The position numbers and the translations under genes were made by a program. From assembly GCA_031261905.1 (NCBI GenBank), contig JAISIS010000078.1, positions 1 to 5,215 on the forward strand: DNA of 5,215 nucleotides. The letters are read 5' to 3'. Every line of letters starts with the position of its first letter. Position 1 is the stretch's first letter. Below are positions 1 through 5,215 of the stretch, piece after piece. A model generated the notes under the pieces. That model saw only the letters and a program-made list of their open reading frames with translations. It searched no databases and was not told where the DNA came from. The stretch comes from Burkholderiaceae bacterium (GTDB lineage: Bacteria; Pseudomonadota; Gammaproteobacteria; Burkholderiales; Burkholderiaceae_D).

Positions 1-1545
<1,545 letters not shown>

Positions 1546-1558
1546 GATAACGGGAAAT

Positions 1559-1562
1559 AAGG
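1559..1562 (+). promoter_or_regulatory. Ribosome binding site of thiS
   Basis: A short AAGG lies 8 bases before the thiS ATG at 1571, in the 25-base thiC-thiS spacer. It is a modest Shine-Dalgarno match, but its spacing is right and it supports the chosen start. Confidence 0.6.
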
Positions 1563-1570
1563 CAATAACC

Positions 1571-1771
1571 ATGAACATAGAACTGAATGGTGAACCCCGC
1601 AGCATTACTGCGGGGCAAACGCTCCAGGATCTGGTTGACGCGCTGCAGTTGACCGGCCAGGCGCTGGCAATAGCCGTTAACCGCCAGGTGATCCCCAGGC
1701 AGAAATGGGGAGAACGCGCCCTGGAGGTAAATGACCGTGTGGATGTCGTCAGAGCCATTGGCGGCGGCTAA
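1571..1771 (+). CDS. thiS: Sulfur carrier protein ThiS
   Basis: This 66-residue ubiquitin-fold protein carries the sulfur for the thiazole ring. Its C-terminal glycine is adenylated by ThiF, converted to a thiocarboxylate, and presented to ThiG. The sequence shows the family pattern: MNIELNGE at the N-terminus (first beta strand), AGQTLQDLVDAL (helix), ALAIAVNRQVIPRQKW in the middle, and a C-terminal end in Gly-Gly (here GGG). The length is normal (E. coli ThiS has 66 residues). The start is supported by AAGG 8 bases upstream and by the fit of the first strand. The gene sits between thiC and its partner thiG. In many betaproteobacteria a thiO gene lies between thiC and thiS, but here the spacer is only 25 bases. 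Confidence 0.95.
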   Translation: MNIELNGEPRSITAGQTLQDLVDALQLTGQALAIAVNRQVIPRQKWGERALEVNDRVDVVRAIGGG

Positions 1772-1853
1772 GGCGCCTGCACTATAACAACGGGGAGGCT
1801 GGTCATACGGTCAGTCTGGGGAAACAGCAGACGTATAACGAAAAGAGGACATC
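1772..1853 (+). other. thiS-thiG spacer with imperfect hairpin
   Basis: This 82-base gap is the longest inside the operon. ATACG (1805-1809) is complementary to CGTAT (1832-1836), and inside it TCTG (1815-1818) pairs with CAGA (1828-1831). The result is a 9-bp stem with a 5-base bulge on the left arm and a 9-base loop, ending a few bases before the thiG ribosome binding site. No T-run follows, so it is not a classical terminator. A GGGGAGG at 1791-1797 resembles a Shine-Dalgarno site but has no ATG, GTG or TTG at the right distance. TATAAC occurs at 1783 and 1834, but I see no matching -35 box. The function is unknown; mRNA processing or stability is one possibility, and chance is another. 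Confidence 0.4.
1844..1849 (+). promoter_or_regulatory. Ribosome binding site of thiG
   Basis: AGAGGA lies 4 bases before the ATG at 1854. It is a good Shine-Dalgarno core, slightly close to the start, and it supports that start codon. Confidence 0.75.
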
Positions 1854-2639
1854 ATGAACAAGGATCACATTCTGACCATTGCGGGCAAGGATTACCGCTC
1901 CCGCCTTCTGGTGGGCAGCGGGAAATACCGCGATCTGGAACAAACGCGGGTGGCGACCGAGGCCAGCGGTTCGGAAATCATCACCGTTGCGATTCGCCGG
2001 GTGAATATCGGCCAGAACCCCAATGAGCCCAGCCTGCTGGATGTGGTGCCGCCAAGCCAATACACCATCCTGCCCAACACGGCGGGCTGTTATAACGCGG
2101 AAGACGCGGTATATACCCTGCAACTGGCGCGGGAACTGCTCAACGGACACAAGCTGGTGAAACTGGAAGTGCTGGGAGATGAAAAGACTCTTTTCCCCAA
2201 TATGCCGGAAACCCTGAAAGCCGCGCAGATTCTGGTCAAGGATGGCTTCGATGTCATGGTGTACTGTAGTGACGACCCTATCCAGGCGAAGATGCTGGAG
2301 GATATCGGTTGCTGCGCCGTCATGCCGCTGGCTTCGCTGATCGGTTCCGGTATGGGCATTCTGAACCCGTGGAACCTGTCGTTGATTATTGAGCAGGCAA
2401 GTGTACCCATCATCGTGGACGCAGGCGTCGGCACCGCTTCGGATGCCGCGATTGCCATGGAACTGGGTTGTGACGGGGTACTCATGAATACGGCCATTGC
2501 CGGAGCAAAGGATCCTGTCAGGATGGCGCGGGCCATGAAGCTGGCAATTGAAGCCGGGCGCGAGGCTTACCTTGCCGGGCGGATACCGAAACGCTTTGAG
2601 GCATCGCCTTCTTCCCCGATGGCAGGCCGGGTCATATGA
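1854..2639 (+). CDS. thiG: Thiazole synthase ThiG
   Basis: ThiG is a cytosolic TIM-barrel enzyme that condenses 1-deoxy-D-xylulose 5-phosphate, dehydroglycine and the sulfur of ThiS thiocarboxylate into the thiazole phosphate moiety. The 261 residues match the usual length of about 255-265. The catalytic lysine that forms the imine with DXP is K103, in LVKLEVLGD. Phosphate-binding and barrel motifs follow in order: PNTAGCY (74-80), [12 protein letters not shown] (158-169), [11 protein letters not shown] (189-199) and [10 protein letters not shown] (212-221). The N-terminal [10 protein letters not shown] (residues 16-25) is also typical. The start has a good ribosome binding site and an expected N-terminus. 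Its stop codon overlaps the thiD start by four bases. ThiG acts in a complex with ThiS; a ThiO or ThiH source of dehydroglycine is not encoded in the window. Confidence 0.98.
   Translation: MNKDHILTIAGKDYRSRLLVGSGKYRDLEQTRVATEASGSEIITVAIRRVNIGQNPNEPSLLDVVPPSQYTILPNTAGCYNAEDAVYTLQLARELLNGHKLVKLEVLGDEKTLFPNMPETLKAAQILVKDGFDVMVYCSDDPIQAKMLEDIGCCAVMPLASLIGSGMGILNPWNLSLIIEQASVPIIVDAGVGTASDAAIAMELGCDGVLMNTAIAGAKDPVRMARAMKLAIEAGREAYLAGRIPKRFEASPSSPMAGRVI
2636..2639 (+). promoter_or_regulatory. ATGA start/stop overlap of thiG and thiD
   Basis: The thiD ATG (2636-2638) shares bases with the thiG TGA (2637-2639). Upstream there is only a weak AGG at 2624-2626, so thiD translation probably depends on ribosomes that have finished thiG (translational coupling). 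Two further in-frame ATGs follow at once (2639 and 2642), so the exact start could be up to two codons later. Confidence 0.75.
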
Positions 2640-3463
2640 TGATGCAGACGGGAAACGGCGACCGTCTCTCGCCGCCTGTTCGCGCAGGCGTACTGGTTTT
2701 TGCCGGGCTGGATTCCAGCGGCGGAGCGGGTCTCCAGGCGGATATCGAAGCTATTGGGGCGGTGGGTGCGCACGCACTGCCCATAGCAACCGTCCTGACG
2801 GTGCAGGATAATGACCGCGTATTTGCCGTCCATCCCGTGGATGTTGCGATCTGGCGGCACCAGGCCGATGTGCTGATTGAAAAGATGCCGATTGCCGCCA
2901 TCAAAATTGGCGCGATCGGCAACCGCGCCAACGCGGAAGCCCTGGCTATCCTGATTGTCCAGCTCAGAAAACGCCAACCGGAATTACCGGTGGTGCTGGA
3001 TACGGTGCTGGGCAGCGGACATGGCGACCTGCTGACGGAAGGGCGCGCCGAACACGCCGTGATGCCGCTTATCCCGCTGGCAACACTGGTAACACCCAAC
3101 CTGCCGGAAGCCGCCCGCCTCAGCCCTGGCGCGGACTCCGCAAAAGCGCAGACGGAAAACCTGCTGGCGCTGGGCAGCCGCCATGTACTGTTAAAAGGCG
3201 GGCATGGCAATGACACCGCACCGGTGCTGAATCGCTGGTTTACCGAAAACACGGAGAAAAGCTGGACATGGCCGCGACTGGAAGGCACATTTCATGGAAG
3301 CGGCTGTACCCTGGCTTCCCTCTTCGCCGGATTACTGGCACAAGGCATCCCAATGGGTGAGGCGCTGGAAAAGGGGCAGGCCATCTGCCAGGAAATGCTG
3401 GCGGCTTCCTATGCCATCGCCAGAGGCCAGCGCATACCCGACCGGCATGTGGGCCGGAACTGA
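2636..3463 (+). CDS. thiD: Hydroxymethylpyrimidine (phosphate) kinase ThiD
   Basis: ThiD is a ribokinase-fold kinase that phosphorylates HMP-P to HMP-PP, the substrate of ThiE. Canonical members also phosphorylate free HMP. The 275 residues compare with 266 in E. coli; the extra length is an N-terminal extension of about 15 residues. Visible motifs in order are [14 protein letters not shown] (23-36, substrate side), LTVQDN (54-59, with the conserved Gln), KIGAIG (90-95), [13 protein letters not shown] (119-131), TPNLPEA (153-159), VLLKGGH (184-190) and [10 protein letters not shown] (219-228), the last being the anion hole with C224. The methionine of the canonical KIGM motif is alanine here (A93), so activity on unphosphorylated HMP is uncertain. 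The [10 protein letters not shown] and LTVQD wording fits the proteobacterial ThiD type often found beside ThiE. It is coupled to thiG by ATGA, and thiE follows after 28 bases. Confidence 0.93.
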   Translation: MMMQTGNGDRLSPPVRAGVLVFAGLDSSGGAGLQADIEAIGAVGAHALPIATVLTVQDNDRVFAVHPVDVAIWRHQADVLIEKMPIAAIKIGAIGNRANAEALAILIVQLRKRQPELPVVLDTVLGSGHGDLLTEGRAEHAVMPLIPLATLVTPNLPEAARLSPGADSAKAQTENLLALGSRHVLLKGGHGNDTAPVLNRWFTENTEKSWTWPRLEGTFHGSGCTLASLFAGLLAQGIPMGEALEKGQAICQEMLAASYAIARGQRIPDRHVGRN

Positions 3464-3477
3464 ATCAGGCAACAATT

Positions 3478-3484
3478 GAAGGAG
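3478..3484 (+). promoter_or_regulatory. Strong ribosome binding site of thiE
   Basis: GAAGGAG is a near-perfect Shine-Dalgarno match 7 bases before the GTG at 3492. It fixes this GTG as the thiE start: no upstream ATG gives a better family match, and the next ATG in frame is far inside the protein. Confidence 0.85.
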
Positions 3485-3491
3485 AAGCAGT

Positions 3492-4112
3492 GTGAAACCA
3501 TTAAGAGGCCTTTATATCGTCACGCCAAACTGGGACGATACGGCAAAGCTCCTGGACGTGACCGAAAAGGCGTTAAAAGGCGGTGCAACCATCGTGCAAT
3601 ATCGCCACAAAACTGCCGGGCCGGAGCAACGGCGTAAACAGGCGACCGCCCTGCAGGCGCTGTGCAAGCGCTATGATGTGCCGTTTATCATCAACGACCA
3701 TGTGGATTTGTGCCTGGAACTGGATGCAGACGGCATTCATGTGGGTGAAACGGATGAATCCGTTGCCGCCGTCCGCGCCAGGATCGGCCCGGACAAAATC
3801 CTGGGCGCTTCCTGCTACGGCGAGATGGATCTGGTGCAAAGCGCCATCAATAACGGTGCAACCTATATCGCTCTGGGCGGTTTTTACCCTTCCGTCACCA
3901 AAAGCTACGACCTGGCCACTCCATTGGACATGATCGGTAAGGTGAAAAAGAAATGGCCGGATATGCCGAGCTGCGCCATTGGCGGCATCACCCCGGAAAA
4001 TGCCATACCTATGGTGGAACAGGGCATTGACATGATTTCCGTCATCAGCCACGTTTACCTCTCGAACGATCCCGAAAAAGCCGCGCGGGATTTTGCCGAT
4101 ATGTACCGGTAA
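3492..4112 (+). CDS. thiE: Thiamine phosphate synthase ThiE (GTG start)
   Basis: ThiE is a cytosolic TIM-barrel enzyme that couples HMP-PP with thiazole phosphate to give thiamine phosphate and pyrophosphate. The 206 residues match the usual length of about 210. Motifs in order are RGLYIVTP (5-12), the pyrophosphate-binding QYRHK (36-40), FIINDHVDLCLELDADGIHVG (65-85) with N68 and the Mg-binding D69, D88 (second Mg ligand) in GETD, GASCYG (105-110), ALGGFYPSVTK (127-137) with T136 and K137, CAIGGITPEN (161-170) and ISVISHVY (182-189). Residue 86 is Glu where many ThiE proteins have Gln (HxGQxD). The start is GTG, supported by a strong GAAGGAG site. It is the last gene of the operon, and a hairpin terminator begins about 20 bases after its stop. 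Confidence 0.97.
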   Translation: MKPLRGLYIVTPNWDDTAKLLDVTEKALKGGATIVQYRHKTAGPEQRRKQATALQALCKRYDVPFIINDHVDLCLELDADGIHVGETDESVAAVRARIGPDKILGASCYGEMDLVQSAINNGATYIALGGFYPSVTKSYDLATPLDMIGKVKKKWPDMPSCAIGGITPENAIPMVEQGIDMISVISHVYLSNDPEKAARDFADMYR

Positions 4113-4132
4113 GCCCTCTCTCCGCACAAAAC

Positions 4133-4167
4133 AAAAACCGCAGTGCCGAAACACTGCGGTTTTTTTT
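4133..4167. terminator. Bidirectional Rho-independent terminator between thiE and groEL
   Basis: The arms ACCGCAGTG (4137-4145) and CACTGCGGT (4152-4160) form a perfect 9-bp stem with a 6-base loop, CCGAAA. The stem can extend by A-T pairs to 13 bp (4133-4164). Eight T's follow on the + strand (4160-4167), ending thi transcription. On the - strand the stem is followed by the complement of AAAA-C-AAAAA (4128-4137), so it can also end groEL transcription. It lies about 20 bases from each stop codon (4112 and 4189), as expected for a shared convergent terminator. Confidence 0.92.
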
Positions 4168-4186
4168 GTAACGCTACAGGGATGGC

Positions 4187-5215
4187 TTACATCATGCCGT
4201 CCATGCCCATACCGCCCATGCCGCCGCCCATACCAGGCGCCGCAGCCGGTTTTTCTTCCGGAATTTCCGAAATCATGCAGTCGGTCGTCAGCATCAGCGA
4301 AGCGATGGATGCGGCATTCTGGAGTGCCGAACGCGTGACCTTGGCCGGGTCAAGCACGCCCATTTCCACCATATCGCCATAAGTGCCGTTTGCAGCGTTG
4401 TAGCCAAAGTTGCCCTTGCCTTCCAGCACCTTGTTCAGCACAACGGAAGCTTCCTCGCCCGCGTTGGCCACAATCATGCGGAGCGGTTCTTCCAGCGCGC
4501 GCATTACGATCTGGATACCTGCGTCCTGATCCGCATTGTCGCCCTTGACTTTCACATTGCCGCGGGCACGGAGCAGCGCAACGCCACCGCCCGGAACAAT
4601 GCCTTCCTCAACGGCCGCGCGGGTGGAGTGCAGCGCGTCTTCCACGCGCATTTTCTTTTCCTTCATTTCCACTTCCGTTGCCGCGCCCACGCGGATAACG
4701 GCAACACCACCCGCCAGCTTGGCAATGCGTTCCTGGAGTTTTTCACGGTCATAATCGGAAGTGGCGTCTTCCATGAGCACACGCACCTGTTTGACGCGCG
4801 ACTCAATGGAGGAAGCTTCACCGTTACCATCAATAATGGTGGTGTTTTCCTTGTTGATTTCAATGCGTTTTGCCTGGCCGAGCTGCTCCAGCGTAGCCGT
4901 TTCCAGATTCAGACCGGCTTCCTCGGTGATAACCTGGCCGCCCGTCAGAATGGCGATATCTTCCAGCATGGCTTTGCGGCGGTCGCCGAAACCGGGCGCC
5001 TTGACCGAGCATGTCTTCAGGATGCCGCGGATATTGTTGACAACCAGTGTCGCCAGCGCTTCACCTTCCACATCTTCAGCCAGGATCAGCAGCGGACGGC
5101 CAGCCTTGGCAACCTGTTCCAGCACCGGCAGCAGATCGCGGATATTCGCGATCTTCTTGTCCGTCATCAGGATGTACGGATTATCCAGAACCGCAGTTTG
5201 TTTTTCCGGGTTGTT
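4187..5215 (-). CDS. groEL: 60-kDa chaperonin GroEL (5'-truncated by window)
   Basis: GroEL forms the double-ring, ATP-driven folding chamber of the cytosol with its cap GroES. The frame is open to the window edge, so the ATG at 5165-5167 is internal. The visible 342 residues correspond to about 206-547 of the 548-residue E. coli protein: most of the apical domain, the C-terminal part of the intermediate domain and the C-terminal equatorial domain. Motifs include [57 protein letters not shown], the catalytic Asp (E. coli D398, codon at 4637-4639) in [10 protein letters not shown], the cpn60 signature [12 protein letters not shown], and [16 protein letters not shown]. The Gly/Met-rich flexible tail ends in GGMGMDGMM. 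The [17 protein letters not shown] and NNPEKQ blocks are betaproteobacterial in style. groES would be expected upstream, beyond the right edge. It is convergent with thiE. Confidence 0.98.
   Translation of the reverse strand, partial: NNPEKQTAVLDNPYILMTDKKIANIRDLLPVLEQVAKAGRPLLILAEDVEGEALATLVVNNIRGILKTCSVKAPGFGDRRKAMLEDIAILTGGQVITEEAGLNLETATLEQLGQAKRIEINKENTTIIDGNGEASSIESRVKQVRVLMEDATSDYDREKLQERIAKLAGGVAVIRVGAATEVEMKEKKMRVEDALHSTRAAVEEGIVPGGGVALLRARGNVKVKGDNADQDAGIQIVMRALEEPLRMIVANAGEEASVVLNKVLEGKGNFGYNAANGTYGDMVEMGVLDPAKVTRSALQNAASIASLMLTTDCMISEIPEEKPAAAPGMGGGMGGMGMDGMM

Noticed and set aside
1783..1839. Two TATAAC hexamers as possible -10 boxes of an internal promoter for thiG
   Set aside because: No TTGACA-like -35 element lies at 16-18 bases upstream of either one.
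2632..3288. A 218-codon open frame on the - strand opposite thiD
   Set aside because: The product is rich in Ser, Arg and Pro with no family pattern, as expected for a shadow frame; thiD on the + strand is clearly the real gene.
4190..4240. Repetitive CAT/CCGCCCATGCC-like pattern near the groEL stop
   Set aside because: It simply encodes the Gly-Gly-Met tail of GroEL and is not an independent repeat element.

Overview
The window carries most of a thiamine (vitamin B1) biosynthesis operon on the + strand, thiC-thiS-thiG-thiD-thiE. It faces the 3' part of a groEL chaperonin gene on the - strand. Both outer genes are cut by the window: thiC lacks its 5' end and groEL lacks its 5' end. The organism looks like a betaproteobacterium, probably Burkholderiales. 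The GroEL fragment has wording typical of that class (NNPEKQ at its start, [17 protein letters not shown], a tail ending GGMGMDGMM), and the ThiD and ThiE are of the types seen in beta/gammaproteobacteria. A placement near Oxalobacteraceae is only a guess from resemblance.

Layout: thiC (1-1545, partial) is followed after 25 bases by thiS (1571-1771). An 82-base gap containing an imperfect hairpin precedes thiG (1854-2639). thiG overlaps thiD (2636-3463) by an ATGA start/stop junction. A 28-base gap with a strong Shine-Dalgarno site precedes thiE (3492-4112), which starts with GTG. A hairpin flanked by A and T tracts (about 4133-4167) lies in the 74-base convergent spacer and probably terminates transcription from both sides. 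groEL then runs leftwards from beyond 5215 to 4187.

How the genes work together: ThiC makes HMP-P from the purine intermediate AIR, and ThiD phosphorylates it to HMP-PP. ThiS carries sulfur as a C-terminal thiocarboxylate, and ThiG uses it with DXP and dehydroglycine to build the thiazole phosphate. ThiE joins HMP-PP and thiazole phosphate into thiamine phosphate. Not present here are an enzyme supplying dehydroglycine (ThiO or ThiH), the ThiS adenylyltransferase ThiF and the final kinase ThiL, so these must lie elsewhere if the pathway is complete. Any TPP riboswitch or operon promoter would lie upstream of thiC, outside the window.

I see no mobile element, CRISPR, tRNA/rRNA or unknown gene. 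This is a conserved housekeeping region, and I find no undescribed system in it. The points worth checking are the loss of the usual methionine in the ThiD active site, the missing thiO/thiH in the gene order, and the thiS-thiG spacer.
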